Below, piece by piece: positions 33,818 through 42,347 of a DNA stretch of 64,000 bases. Source of the stretch: UMGS1590 sp900552455 (GTDB lineage Bacteria > Bacillota > Peptococcia > Peptococcales > Peptococcaceae). The position numbers were made by a program, and so were the translations under genes. Location: the NCBI GenBank assembly GCA_963931105.1, contig OZ007004.1:496001-560000 (forward strand). The letters run 5' to 3'. Positions within the stretch are counted from its first letter, which is position 1; each line of letters begins with the position of its first letter. The notes beneath the pieces are model-generated. The model searched no databases. It was not told where the DNA came from and worked only from the letters and a program-made list of their open reading frames with translations.

Positions 33818-36724
33818 TCACTCAGAGAGAAAGCGCTGCAAAATGGCAGCCACTTGAGCGCGCGTCGCTGCCCCCTGCGGTTGAAGGGTGTCTGCGGTGA
33901 CACCTGTTAGCAGTCCTTCTGCGACGCTCCAGGAGATGGCTTCTTCTGCCCAGGTGCTTGGCTGGTCGGTGTAGCTGGTGAGATCGGCTCGGTTGCTCAC
34001 GTCTTCGCCTTTGTAGGCGGCGTAGTTCATGAGGATGGCGGCGAGCTGTTCGCGGGTGATGGCTGTGTTTGGTTGGAAGGTGTTGTCCTCGTAGCCATTC
34101 ACGACGCCGACATTCGCTGCCCAGTTCACAGCAGTGGCGTACCAGTCGTTGTCGTCTACGTCTGCGAAGCCTGCGGCTTCGGCGGTGGTGACGTTCTCCA
34201 GACGCGCTAAGATGCTGACGATCATGGCGCGGGTGGTGGTTTGTTCTGGGGCGAACTCTGTCGCGCTTACGCCGGTCATCAGGCCATTGTCGTAGGCGTA
34301 TTGGACGGCGTCTTTATACCAGGCATCCGGCGCGATGTCGATAAAGAGGTCGCTGACATCGGTGGTTGGTTCTTCCGGCTCATCTGGCGTCCAGTCTGGA
34401 TCTTCTGCGAAGCTGGCGCTGATTCGTACGTCTGCGCTTGGCATGGTGAAGGTGTAGGTGCCGTCGCTGTTTGCGGTGAGTTCGACGTCCTTGCCGTTCG
34501 CAGTAACAACGAGTTCATCCAGCTTGTAGGCCTGGTCTGGTGTGACGTCGATGGTCACCTTCTCCCCTTCGGTGGCGTAGCGGTCGACGGTGAGGGCGCC
34601 GTTATCGCCAATGTCTGTCGAGATCTCGTAGCTGTATTTGCCGGTGTATGGCGGTTCCTTGACGGTGAAGCTGGCGGTGAGTGTCGCGCTTGCGCCATCG
34701 TTGCCGCTGATGGTGATCTGCTCGCTGTAGCTGCCGCGAGGGAGCTTGTCCTTTGGTTGGATGGTGAAGCTGGCCGTTTCGCCTGTGGCCAGCGTTGTCG
34801 TGGAGAGCGCTCCCACTTCAAAGTTGTCAGTGGATGAAGGCTGGGTCAATGTTACAGGCTGGTTGCCGGTATTTTTCACGGTCACCGTTTGAGCGGCGGG
34901 CTGGGCATAGCCCGTGTACGCGCTGCCAAAATCAAGGGCTGCGGGGTCGGTGGTCATGTCGTAAACCGGGTCGGTCACCTTCACCGTGCAGGTGGCAGTA
35001 TAGCTGCCGTCCGCAGTCCTGACGGTGATGGTAGCCTCACCCTCACCCTTGGCGGTAATTTTACCGTTGGCATCCACGGTGGCGACTTCGGGCTTATCGC
35101 TGCTCCAGGTCACATTTTTGTTGGTAGCATCGCCTGGCGCTACCGTGGCGTTCAGGGTTTCACTTTCGCCAGTGAACAGGGAAAGCGTTCCCTTGTCCAG
35201 CGTCACGCCAGTGACGGGCTGGGTCACGGTGACGGCACAGGTGTCGGTGTGGCTGCCGTCCACAGTCTTGACAGTGATGGTGGCAGTGCCGGAGGCCACG
35301 GCCTTTACATTGCCGTTCTGGTCCACAGTGGCCACATCAGGATTGCTGCTTTCCCAGGTCACGGTTTTGTCGGTGGCAGTGTTAGGCTCTACCGTGGCGA
35401 TCAGTATCTCGGTGCCACCCACCACCAGGTCCAGCTCAGTCTGGTCTAGTTTCACGCCGGTGACAGAAACCTTAGCCGGTTTGATGTTCAGCGTATATTC
35501 CTTGCTGGCGTTGCCTGCACTATTGGTGGCGGTGACAGTGAAATTGAAAGTTCCCTCCTTGGTGGGGGTACCGGAAATTGTGCCAGTGCTTTCATTCAGC
35601 GTCAAACCGTCGGGCAAATCGCTGGCACTCCATGTAATGTCATTGCCGGTGGCTTGCAGCGTTGCGGTGTAAAGTTGGTTCACCGTACCATCGGGCAGGC
35701 TATCGGTGGTAATCTTCGGAGTAACTGTTCCGCTGCCGCCCACCGTACCGTTCAGTTCGCCGGAGTTGTCGATTTCACCGTTGTTGGTCAGTTTCACATT
35801 CTCCGGCACAGTCAGGCTGGCGTCCTTTCCGATGGTCAGGGTTTCGCCCTGGTCAATGGTGAGGTCATCCTGCAAAGTCACATTGCCGTAGACAGTACCT
35901 TCCGTACCGTCAAATACGATGCCGCCGCTTTCATTATCAGCTTTTGGGGTAGGTACACTTGCCACGGATGCATAGATACTTGGTAAGGCTTTAATCAATG
36001 CACTGTCACTAACCGTCAAGAAAGTGCTTGGGTTCGTTCCAGAGAGCGAAGAATAGAAAATTCCATAGGTGCCTGTGGCGGTCAAACTTCCACCGTTGAC
36101 TGTAAGAGAAAGTTCAGTACTACTGCTGCTCTTTATGCTGACTCCGTGACTACCCAGTTTTTCAGAATTTGCTACAACAGAAGCATTGTTGATTGTCAGA
36201 GAGGCATTGCCTGAATCGCTGGAGATGGTAATTCCGTTCCAGCCGCTGCCATTAGCTTCAAGGCTTCCGTTCGTGTCGGATTGAATGACCAGAGTAGAAT
36301 CACCGTCGGATGCTCCAACATAAATCCCGCTGTACCCTTTGACGGTATTGTTACCAATCAATTTGATCGTGAGAGAAACCGATTGACTGGTTGTAGACGA
36401 AGCATAAATTCCGTAGTCTTGAGGTTCCGCATTGCTTGAATTACCCCTACCCTGGATCGTCGCATCATTCAGTGTCAGGGTCCCGTTACCGTCGTAGTAG
36501 ACATTGTAGTTATCTGCATTGCCAGCGGCCAGTTTGCCATTAGCATCTGTTGTCCAGTAGCCGCTCCCGGTAATTTGTGTCTGGCCCACATAAAGTGTAC
36601 CAGGCGCATCTTCTTCCGCCGCCAGCGCCGTGGCGGGCAGCAGGCCCAGGCAGAGGGCCAGGACGCAGAGCAGGCTGAGGAAGCGTTTGGCAAGGGTGTG
36701 TTTCTTATGGTGCAATGGTTTCAT
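33818..36724 (-). CDS. Large SLH surface protein with Ig-like domains
   Basis: 968 residues. ATG at 36724 has AAAGGAGG 9 bases upstream. Signal peptide (FLSLLCVLALCLGLLPATAL ending ALAAEE), then a beta-helix-like part (LTLNDATIQGRGN; GNVTLQDDLTIDQGETLTIG), a putative Ig domain (DLPDGLTLNESTGTISGTPT), two BIG2 domains (VTGVTLDKGTLSLFTGESET; VTWSSDKPEVATVDANGKIT), a Hydin-like domain (LDFGSAYTGYAQPAAQTVTV), a bacterial repeat domain and three SLH domains (LFIDIAPDAWYKDAVQYAYD to ILQRFLSE). The SLH half is almost the same DNA as in the 28-kb gene while the N-terminal halves are unrelated: a modular surface protein with an exchanged or converted anchor. Overlaps the upstream gene by 20 bases. Confidence 0.92.
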   Translation of the reverse strand: MKPLHHKKHTLAKRFLSLLCVLALCLGLLPATALAAEEDAPGTLYVGQTQITGSGYWTTDANGKLAAGNADNYNVYYDGNGTLTLNDATIQGRGNSSNAEPQDYGIYASSTTSQSVSLTIKLIGNNTVKGYSGIYVGASDGDSTLVIQSDTNGSLEANGSGWNGITISSDSGNASLTINNASVVANSEKLGSHGVSIKSSSSTELSLTVNGGSLTATGTYGIFYSSLSGTNPSTFLTVSDSALIKALPSIYASVASVPTPKADNESGGIVFDGTEGTVYGNVTLQDDLTIDQGETLTIGKDASLTVPENVKLTNNGEIDNSGELNGTVGGSGTVTPKITTDSLPDGTVNQLYTATLQATGNDITWSASDLPDGLTLNESTGTISGTPTKEGTFNFTVTATNSAGNASKEYTLNIKPAKVSVTGVKLDQTELDLVVGGTEILIATVEPNTATDKTVTWESSNPDVATVDQNGNVKAVASGTATITVKTVDGSHTDTCAVTVTQPVTGVTLDKGTLSLFTGESETLNATVAPGDATNKNVTWSSDKPEVATVDANGKITAKGEGEATITVRTADGSYTATCTVKVTDPVYDMTTDPAALDFGSAYTGYAQPAAQTVTVKNTGNQPVTLTQPSSTDNFEVGALSTTTLATGETASFTIQPKDKLPRGSYSEQITISGNDGASATLTASFTVKEPPYTGKYSYEISTDIGDNGALTVDRYATEGEKVTIDVTPDQAYKLDELVVTANGKDVELTANSDGTYTFTMPSADVRISASFAEDPDWTPDEPEEPTTDVSDLFIDIAPDAWYKDAVQYAYDNGLMTGVSATEFAPEQTTTRAMIVSILARLENVTTAEAAGFADVDDNDWYATAVNWAANVGVVNGYEDNTFQPNTAITREQLAAILMNYAAYKGEDVSNRADLTSYTDQPSTWAEEAISWSVAEGLLTGVTADTLQPQGAATRAQVAAILQRFLSE

Positions 36725-37108
36725 GGTGTTTCCTCCTTTGTCGTTGTCGTTGATCGAGCGGCCGCGTCTTTCCCCGGCTGGCAGGGGCGCGGCGCGGCAG
36801 GCGGCGCCGGGGCGCAGCGGGTGCTCGCGGGGCGCTTTGGGATGGGTGGCCGCAGGTGCCGAGCAGGGCGCCGGGCAGCTGGCGGTAGTGGCGGCACTCG
36901 CCGCAGTCCACGCAGGAGCCGTCGTCCCGCGCTGGGCGGGCTTGGGCGCAGGCGTCCTCAATGCAGAGGAGCACGCGCCGCCCCGCTGGGGTGTGGCGCG
37001 GGTGGGCGATGAGGTCCGGATAGAGCGGCAGCCAGCTCCGGGTGCGTACGTCCCACCACTGGCCCACGAGCAAACGTGCCCCTTCCACGGTCACCCGCCG
37101 GTAGCGTG

Positions 37109-37115
<7 letters not shown>
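36705..37115 (-). CDS. Cys-rich small protein, unknown, GC-rich
   Basis: 136 residues from ATG 37115 (GGGGGTGG site). TRYRRVTVEGARLLVGQWWD is followed by a treble-cysteine cluster (CVDCGECRHYRQLPGALLGT then CGH), a likely zinc-binding knuckle, and a very basic Arg/Pro tail that overlaps the SLH start. Base composition is clearly higher in GC than its neighbours, suggesting separate origin. Proteins with C-x2-C-x2-C-x-Y-x5-P...GxCGH resemble small phage- or element-borne Zn proteins, but I cannot name a family. The tail may be over-read; the Zn part is the convincing portion. Confidence 0.55.
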
Positions 37116-37327
<212 letters not shown>

Positions 37328-37738
37328 GGCCGGAGCCTCCTTTTTCGGGATCGTTCTCTTTATTATACCATACTGTCAAGCAGAAATTCTTACCAATTTT
37401 GCATTATTTCGACCAGTTTTGCATTTTTTCAACGTTCGGGCAGTAGTTTGCAGCCAATCAGCCTTCGTCACTTTGCTTCGCTGCGCTTCGCGTCGTGACT
37501 CGCCTTCTTGGGCAAACCTTGCCCCGGCACCATTAGCCGATCAGTCTTCGACATTCGTCTCGACTTCTCGGATGGTGCTCGGTAATTTTGCTGAAAACGT
37601 GCGAGTTTTGCACGGTTTTGGTTTTTTTGGACGTTCTACAGGATTTTAACCCTCTGGCAGTAGCCGGCAGCCAATCAGCCTTTACCCAAAGGGCACACGC
37701 GCATTTGCTCCACTTCGTTTCGCGGCATGCTCGACTTT
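37328..37738. repeat. Non-coding block of dispersed repeats
   Basis: Contains the conserved 31.53-kb upstream word (37360-37380), TTTTGC-box repeats (37388-37435, 37578-37660) and three hairpin repeats with GCCAATCA or GCCGATCA on the plus strand (37453, 37535, 37669). The second has arms AGTC/GACT, a compensatory variant of AGCC/GGCT. The first has a longer GTCAC/GTGAC hairpin. No gene seen. Confidence 0.7.
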
Positions 37739-37793
37739 CGACGCGCAGCTAGTCCTGTAAAGGGCGACGCGAAGCTAGTCCTGTAAAGGATTG
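37739..37793 (+). repeat. CTAGTCC repeat, two units
   Basis: CGACGCG then CAGCTAGTCCTGTAAAGG, followed by GCGACGCG then AAGCTAGTCCTGTAAAGG. Confidence 0.9.
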
Positions 37794-37978
37794 GGCCGGC
37801 CTCGCCCCGGCGCTATTAGCCAATCGAGCTGCGCCTGTCGGCTTGCTTCCGACGCGCAGCTAGTCCTGTAAAGGGCGACGCGAAGCTAGTCCTGTAAAGG
37901 ATTGGATAGCGCTCGGCAGTTTTGCATGGTTTTGGTTTTTTTGGACGTTCTACAGGATTTCATGGCGGCGCTGGGTGC
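37794..37978. repeat. Hairpin repeat, two CTAGTCC units, TTTTGC-box repeat
   Basis: GGGCCGGCCTCGCCCCGGCG linker, hairpin repeat with GCCAATCGAGC and GCTTGCTT (37818-37849), CTAGTCC units at 37850-37902, then CAGTTTTGCATGGTTTTGG (37918-37970). No gene seen. Confidence 0.7.
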
Positions 37979-38011
37979 AGAAAAAAAGCTGCGACGGGGC
38001 GCAGCTTTTTA
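37979..38011. terminator. Terminator of the PBECR4 gene
   Basis: AAAAAGCTGCG / CGCAGCTTTTT with T tracts both ways; its stem overlaps the stop codon region. Confidence 0.88.
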
Positions 38012-38584
38012 CAGTTTATCATATTGGACGATGGTGGTGCCGGTGGTGAGGTTGGTTTTTTCTTTGTAAAGAAGAGCGAATTTTTGCTGGCCTTTTGTGT
38101 AGTCTCGGCCTGTGCGCAGAAACATGGATTCGCAGGCACATTCGTTGCTATCTGGAAAGCGTTTGACGAGAAAAAGATAGGCCTGGCGGCTGTGCCATTG
38201 ATTTTGCAAGAGGTAATCTGCCTGGATGAGGGAGCCTTTGTTTTTCTGTGGATCGTAGTGAAAAATGAGGTTATTGGTATCGAGGAAGGATTCGAGATCG
38301 CTCACGAGGCGGATGCGGCTTTCGATTTTGCTGAAATACCGGCTCTGGTGAGCGTCGGCGTCTGAATACGCTCCTGCGAGGATTTTTTTCAGCACGTCTT
38401 CGCGCCGTTTGTCCTGAAACTGGGAAACGTCGGTGAGCTTGTGCAGACCTGCGAGATGATGAAAATTTGCTGGATGAAAGCGGAGAACGATCTCGTGTCT
38501 CTGCTGTTTTCGCCCGATGATGATGCGGTATTGCTGATGGGTGAGTGCCATGTAGTTTTTGGCGCACTGTTGCAAAATATCCAC
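38009..38584 (-). CDS. PBECR4-like nuclease-fold protein (putative toxin)
   Basis: 191 residues from GTG 38584 with GAGGAGGGAG upstream. NFHHLAGLHKLTDVSQFQDK, a YFSKIESRIRLVSDLESFL stretch and a C-terminal SMFLRTGRDYTKGQQKFALL strand pair match my memory of the PBECR4 domain, one of the BECR-fold (Barnase-EndoU-ColicinE5/D-RelE) families found in phages and mobile islands and predicted to be RNases. Conserved His (HHLAGLH), Arg and Lys could be catalytic. Directly upstream are a terminator, two tandem hairpin repeats and a promoter-driven small RNA, the order of a type III toxin locus. Activity is predicted, not shown. Confidence 0.65.
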   Translation of the reverse strand: MDILQQCAKNYMALTHQQYRIIIGRKQQRHEIVLRFHPANFHHLAGLHKLTDVSQFQDKRREDVLKKILAGAYSDADAHQSRYFSKIESRIRLVSDLESFLDTNNLIFHYDPQKNKGSLIQADYLLQNQWHSRQAYLFLVKRFPDSNECACESMFLRTGRDYTKGQQKFALLYKEKTNLTTGTTIVQYDKL

Positions 38585-38601
38585 GCTTGCTCCCTCCTCT
38601 T

Positions 38602-38634
38602 TGCATAAAAATAGCCCCGCCAGAGATTGGCGAG
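38602..38634 (-). terminator. Terminator just before the PBECR4 gene
   Basis: ATAGCCTCGCCA / TGGCGGGGCTAT hairpin followed by TTTTTATG on the minus strand, ending about 18 bases before the GTG start. Confidence 0.85.
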
Positions 38635-38665
38635 GCTATGAGCATTTTCGTTTGGAGCGCCTTCC

Positions 38666-38765
38666 AAGAAGCCGAGCCGTCAGGCGAAGGCTGATTGGCT
38701 AATGGCGCCCACTCGAGGCTGGCCCAAGAAAGCAAGCCGTCAGGCGCAGCTTGATTGGCTGCCAG
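38666..38765 (-). repeat. Two tandem hairpin repeats ahead of the PBECR4 gene
   Basis: On the minus strand GCCAATCAAGCTGCGCCTG/ACGGCTTGCTTTCTTGG and GCCAATCAGCCTTCGCCTG/ACGGCTCGGCTTCTTGG, spaced by GGCCAGCCTCGAGTGGGCG. Arms AAGC/GCTT in the first and AGCC/GGCT in the second keep pairing through two compensatory changes. They lack the CTAGTCC unit present in the sister block at 33.36-33.51 kb. Confidence 0.8.
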
Positions 38766-38784
38766 CTACTGAGCAATATCCTAC

Positions 38785-39011
38785 AAAAAACCGCCCTGCT
38801 TGGCAAGGCGGCTGAGCATTTTCGTTCAGTCTACAGACCTAGGTAGACCTAGTCGGCTTGGGGTACCGCTGCACAACCCCTCCCGCAGAGCTCCATATGC
38901 CAACGCACGCCGACGCGCTGAACATACTTCATCACTCGAACAGACACCCGAGTTGCCTGTTGGGACGTTTGAAGGTGTCCCACGCCTGTGACGGCAATGT
39001 GGTTATTGCTT
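38785..39011 (-). ncRNA. Structured small RNA, copy A2
   Basis: Promoter TTGCAA (39046-39041), 17 bases, TATACT (39023-39018); ends at GCCGCCTTGCC..GGGCGG with six T (38811-38784). Shares GTCGGCGTGCG, GGGAGGGGTTGTGCA and CAAGCCGACT with copy A1. CTGC/GCAG encloses the GGGAGGGGTTGT loop, replacing CAC/GTG in A1. Its 5' third is unlike A1. Function unknown; lies upstream of, and could read into, the PBECR4 locus. Confidence 0.6.
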
Positions 39012-39017
39012 GGTTTT

Positions 39018-39046
39018 AGTATAGCAGAAAGACGGTGCGATTGCAA
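39018..39046 (-). promoter_or_regulatory. Promoter of small RNA A2
   Basis: TTGCAA, 17 bases, TATACT on the minus strand. Confidence 0.8.
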
Positions 39047-39073
39047 TCGGAAGAGGGCAAAAAGAGCACTTGG

Positions 39074-39152
39074 CCCTTTACAGGACTAGCTGCGCGTCGC
39101 CCTTTACAGGACTAGCTGCGCTTCGCCCTTTACAGGACTAGCTACGCGTCGC
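39074..39152 (-). repeat. CTAGTCC repeat, three units
   Basis: Three 26-bp units on the minus strand with spacer letters T, C and C before AGCTAGTCC; the middle one has GCGAAGCG instead of GCGACGCG. Confidence 0.88.
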
Positions 39153-39405
39153 AGGCGAAAAAACTCCTGCATCTCTCGGGGAAACTCCCAATCATTACCG
39201 GCGGCGTGGGACCAGCCGAAATTTTCCACGCGGGGTGCTCTTATTGTACTTTTATTGTATCAAATGGGGCGGCGGCTGTCGACGGCTTTTTCGCTGCGCT
39301 GTCGCTTGGCAAATGCTTATAACGCAGCAACAAACTGGCGCGTTCCACAAAAAACAACTCCTCACTCCGCACTCCTAACTCCTACCTGAATCGGCTATTG
39401 AATGT
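39153..39405. other. Intergenic, no gene seen
   Basis: About 250 bp between the repeat island and the phage-type cassette. Contains GTACTTTTATTGTATC (39248-39263), a possible -10 region, but no convincing gene or terminator. Confidence 0.4.
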
Positions 39406-39473
39406 TCAGAACCTTCCGTTTTATAACTGCGGTGGCTGCTATTATGCGGTACGAAAATAAACGGAGGTTCTGA
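39406..39473 (+). promoter_or_regulatory. Leader inverted repeat covering the XRE gene's ribosome binding site
   Basis: TCAGAACCTTCCGTTT (39406-39421) pairs with AAACGGAGGTTCTGA (39459-39473), one bulged T. The second arm contains the ribosome binding site ACGGAGG, so the stem would hide it, or the palindrome may be an operator. TTGAAT-17-TTATAA overlaps the left arm. Confidence 0.6.
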
Positions 39474-39475
39474 CT

Positions 39476-39919
39476 ATGACGAACGAAAAATCTACTGCGA
39501 AAACGAAGGATGAGATGCGCTGGGCGATGGTGCGGCCTGAGCTGGAGGCGGTGCTGGAGGAGATGTGGCTGGCGCGGGTGTTGCCGCTGGATTTTGGGGC
39601 GGCGCTGGAGAGGCTGCGGCTCTGGCGCGAGATGTCGCAGGAGGAGCTGGCGCGGGATGCGGAGTGTCCGGTGCGCACGATCCGGCGGCTGGAAAACGGT
39701 GAGACGAAGCGGCCGCAGCTGGAGACGGTGGTGCGGCTTTGTGTGGCGCTGTCGCTGCGGTGGCGGCTTGGCGAGGCGCTTTTGGTGCGCTGCGGATGGG
39801 TGCTGCGCGCGGGGGTGTATGAGGACGAGGTGCTGCGCTATGTGCTGGAGCACTGCACGGATATGGCGCTGGCGGAGGTGCGGGCGCTGCTGCAGGGATG
39901 GGGGATCTATTTGCTCTGA
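39476..39919 (+). CDS. XRE-family helix-turn-helix regulator
   Basis: 147 residues, ATG after GGAGG. Residues ~43-95 form an HTH_3 domain: ALERLRLWREMSQEELARDA, CPVRTIRRLENGETKRPQLE, TVVRLCVALSL. The C-terminal part is helical with no other motif. It opens the phage-type cassette and, with two perfect palindromes downstream (39962-39982, 40082-40094), is a candidate controller of the early operon beginning at 40192. Confidence 0.8.
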   Translation: MTNEKSTAKTKDEMRWAMVRPELEAVLEEMWLARVLPLDFGAALERLRLWREMSQEELARDAECPVRTIRRLENGETKRPQLETVVRLCVALSLRWRLGEALLVRCGWVLRAGVYEDEVLRYVLEHCTDMALAEVRALLQGWGIYLL

Positions 39920-39961
39920 GGGGGTGCGCTGGCGAAAAAAATTTCTGGTTTTCAATGCTAA

Positions 39962-39982
39962 ACAGGACGTCTGATGTCCTGT
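39962..39982. promoter_or_regulatory. Palindromic operator candidate 1
   Basis: ACAGGAC-gtctgat-GTCCTGT, perfect 7-bp arms, in the 270-bp gap between the XRE gene and the early operon. Confidence 0.5.
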
Positions 39983-40081
39983 GCTAAAATTGGCTTTATG
40001 GCGCGGCTTTGGCGGTGATCTCTGCGAAGGCGGCGCTATTTTTTTTTGCGGAAAAATGCGGCTTTGTGGGATCTGGAAGCG

Positions 40082-40125
40082 GACATGACATGTCTGTTTT
40101 GCTGCGGGCGAGGGGCGGCTATACT
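40082..40125 (+). promoter_or_regulatory. Early operon promoter with palindromic operator candidate 2
   Basis: Perfect palindrome GACATG-A-CATGTC (40082-40094) sits just upstream of TTTTGC (40097-40102), 17 bases, TATACT (40120-40125). Confidence 0.55.
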
Positions 40126-40191
40126 GAGGGCATCGAAGCTTCGAATGATTGCCAAATTTTACACAAAGTGTAATGAAAGGAACGATGTAGT

Positions 40192-40542
40192 ATGAACAAC
40201 CCATTTTTACTGGCATGCGAGGTGGCGGAGTACCGCCTGCGCGACGAATGGAACATGGCTGCTTTGCAGCGGGCTTTTGGCGAGGAGGTGGATCAGGTAA
40301 TGGCGAACACGTGGCGGCTTTGCGGCGACACGATCAACCCGGAATTGGAAGCGCTCTATGCGCTCTTTGACAAGGCTGGGATGGCGAAAACGCAGCAGGC
40401 GGCGGCTGTCTGGAAGGCGGCGCAGCGCTTCTATTATCAGCAGGTGCTGGCGATGGTGAACTTTGAAAACCAATCCTTCAAGCAACTGTCGATTGAGGAC
40501 GCTGCTGACGAGGTGGCTGCTGCTGCGGAGGGTACGGACTGA
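40192..40542 (+). CDS. Phage-type early protein, unknown
   Basis: 116 residues, mostly helical (RLRDEWNMAALQRAFGEEVD, LEALYALFDKAGMAKTQQAA). No motif recognised. First gene of a tight operon; its stop overlaps the next start (TGATG). Ribosome binding site AAAGGAACG. Confidence 0.6.
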   Translation: MNNPFLLACEVAEYRLRDEWNMAALQRAFGEEVDQVMANTWRLCGDTINPELEALYALFDKAGMAKTQQAAAVWKAAQRFYYQQVLAMVNFENQSFKQLSIEDAADEVAAAAEGTD

Positions 40543-40856
40543 TGTATCTTGGGCGCACGCTGCCGCCGGATGAATTTATGGCGCACTGGCGCACGCTGAA
40601 AGACCATGTGCGCTTCCCGGGGGATTTCTCGGGGAGCGCGCGCTTTCGCGAGGAGCTGCGGCTCTTGGTGGCTACGGCGGCGCTGTGCCACGACGAGTAC
40701 GACCACGAGAGCCTTGCGAAAGAAGCGGCTGCGCACCATTGGGCGCTGGATGAATGGCTGATGGCGTATCAAACGCTGGTGCTGAATGAACTCTGGGAAG
40801 GGGGTGAAGCCGATGCAGACGCATGGCATGGTGACGCTCTGTGCCCTATCTGGTGA
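40542..40856 (+). CDS. Phage-type early protein, unknown
   Basis: 104 residues, starting within the previous gene's stop codon. Helical, with HDEYDHESLAKEAAAHHWAL. Its last 44 bases overlap the next start. No family recognised. Confidence 0.55.
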   Translation: MYLGRTLPPDEFMAHWRTLKDHVRFPGDFSGSARFREELRLLVATAALCHDEYDHESLAKEAAAHHWALDEWLMAYQTLVLNELWEGGEADADAWHGDALCPIW

Positions 40857-40992
40857 GATCTGCCCGATGGCCTGGGTGTTACTCTACGAATCGCCGGAGT
40901 ACGTTGATTTTGCGCGGGAGTATTGCCCGCTGGGGCGCTATGAGCCGCGCGCGAATCTCTGGTGTGTACATTGTGGAAAATTGTTGACGTAA
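40813..40992 (+). CDS. Small zinc-knuckle-like protein
   Basis: 59 residues from ATG 40813 with GGGGTGAAG upstream. Four cysteines, the last pair as CVHCGK near the C-terminus (CALSGEIC, YCPL, CVHC), suggest a metal-binding fold. Overlaps the previous gene by 44 bases in another frame, typical of dense phage operons. Confidence 0.5.
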   Translation: MQTHGMVTLCALSGEICPMAWVLLYESPEYVDFAREYCPLGRYEPRANLWCVHCGKLLT

Positions 40993-41009
40993 TGAGAGGA
41001 GAATGAACA

Positions 41010-41414
41010 ATGAAAAAGACTGTTGAATTTATTATTGATTTTATGATGGTAAAAAGGCCGGAGCGTTCGGGTGATTTGGTGACAAATCATTTGCTGCCGC
41101 AGCACGAAGAAGCGATGATCTACACGCAGGTCATGGACGTGGCGGGAGCGGTCGCTGTGGCGGCAAAGCACTTTGACGAAAAGCTGTCGTTCGGAGAAGC
41201 GATCACAACGGTGGGGCTTCTCTCGCAGGATACGCTGTATCAGTCTGATTTTATCGAAACGCTCTACTTAAACGGCGCGATGGATGATGATTTTGATATG
41301 GAAGCTTTCCACGAAAGGGTGACGGCGCTGCTTAACGAGGCGCTGCTTAACGAGCAGGACGCTGAGCTCCTCGAGCGTGTGGCGGCGCGACGGAACGCGC
41401 AGGACGATGAATGA
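41010..41414 (+). CDS. Phage-type early protein, unknown
   Basis: 134 residues, GAGAGGAG site. Mixed helical sequence with MDVAGAVAVAAKHFDEKLSF and acidic C-terminus. A perfect 15-base direct duplication in its gene (AACGAGGCGCTGCTT region, 41334-41357) gives the repeated ALLNEALLNE. Stop overlaps the next gene by 8 bases. Confidence 0.6.
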   Translation: MKKTVEFIIDFMMVKRPERSGDLVTNHLLPQHEEAMIYTQVMDVAGAVAVAAKHFDEKLSFGEAITTVGLLSQDTLYQSDFIETLYLNGAMDDDFDMEAFHERVTALLNEALLNEQDAELLERVAARRNAQDDE

Positions 41415-42327
41415 GCAGGAAGCGCTGCCGGGCGTGCTCCTCTACTATCATCTTTATCCGACGGTTTTCGCAAAGGTCAGCGCTGACGAGTGCCAGCTGC
41501 TTGTGCAGGCAATCTTTTCGACTGGCGGCGTTTGCGAGATGCCGGAGCTTGATAAGAATCTGGACATTGTCTGGGGCTTGATCCGGCGGATGCTCGACAA
41601 CAATCAAGCGAGCTATCAGCAAAAAGTGAAGCAAAGCTCTGCCGCTGGCAAGAAAGGCGTGCAAAAGCGCGAAGAAAACCGCGAAAAGCATCGCCAGGAA
41701 ATCATCGAGCGCGCACAAGCAGAAGAAAAAGCGCTTGACGATCAAGCGCAACAAGGGTCGCTTAATGCGCTTAATGATAATGGTGATTATCAACAAGCGC
41801 AACAAGCGCAACAAGCTAAGAGTAAGAGTAATGATAAGAGTAAGAGTACGAGTAAGAGTAATAATAAGATTACTAATGCTCATTCGGCTGACGCCGATGA
41901 GGGCAGCCTTGCGGCTGCTTGCTCAGCTGACGCTGAGCCTGAGCGCAAAAAATCCTCTGCCAAAAAACAATCTGTCTCTAAAAAGATTGAGGAGCATTTC
42001 CGTGAGCTCTGGATGCTCTATCCGCTGAAGCGCGGCAAAAACCATGTCAAGGCGGCGGCAAAGCGCAGGCTGGCAGATGTCTCGGCGGCGGAAATGGCAC
42101 GGGCTATTGATCGCTACGAGCGAGAATATGAAAACGCCCCGCCTGACCGCCAGATGCTTTACGGCTCGACGTGGTTCAACGGGCGCTGGGAAGATTACAG
42201 CGACGACAACTACACACCAGCGCCAGCCAAGCCTGCGCAAAAAAGCGCCCGCGCCCAGCAGGCGCAATTCCGCTCGGCGGAAGAAGAAAGCAAACAAGCG
42301 GACTACTGGGCGAGCCGCGAAGAATAA
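41407..42327 (+). CDS. Phage replisome-organiser-like protein (DUF6291-type N-terminus)
   Basis: 306 residues from ATG 41407 inside the end of the previous gene. The N-terminal ~75 residues (LPGVLLYYHLYPTVFAKVSA, LLVQAIFSTG, VWGLIRRMLDNNQASYQQKV) resemble DUF6291 proteins found in replication modules. A long low-complexity middle follows: QAQQAQQAQQAKSKSNDKSK coded by AGTAAG-type repeats (41758-41872), then HSADADEG/CSADAEPE. The C-terminal block (LWMLYPLKRGKNHVKAAAKR, YGSTWFNGRWEDY) is a common phage replication-protein ending. Probably helps load helicase at a phage origin. The repeat section could change length. Confidence 0.65.
   Translation: MNEQEALPGVLLYYHLYPTVFAKVSADECQLLVQAIFSTGGVCEMPELDKNLDIVWGLIRRMLDNNQASYQQKVKQSSAAGKKGVQKREENREKHRQEIIERAQAEEKALDDQAQQGSLNALNDNGDYQQAQQAQQAKSKSNDKSKSTSKSNNKITNAHSADADEGSLAAACSADAEPERKKSSAKKQSVSKKIEEHFRELWMLYPLKRGKNHVKAAAKRRLADVSAAEMARAIDRYEREYENAPPDRQMLYGSTWFNGRWEDYSDDNYTPAPAKPAQKSARAQQAQFRSAEEESKQADYWASREE
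41758..41875 (+). repeat. In-gene low-complexity repeats
   Basis: CTTAATG/CAACAAGCG units then AAGAGTA(A/C)GAGTA units, coding Gln/Ala and Ser/Lys runs in the replication-type protein. Confidence 0.7.
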
Positions 42328-42347
42328 ATCCAAAGGAGTAATGAAAA

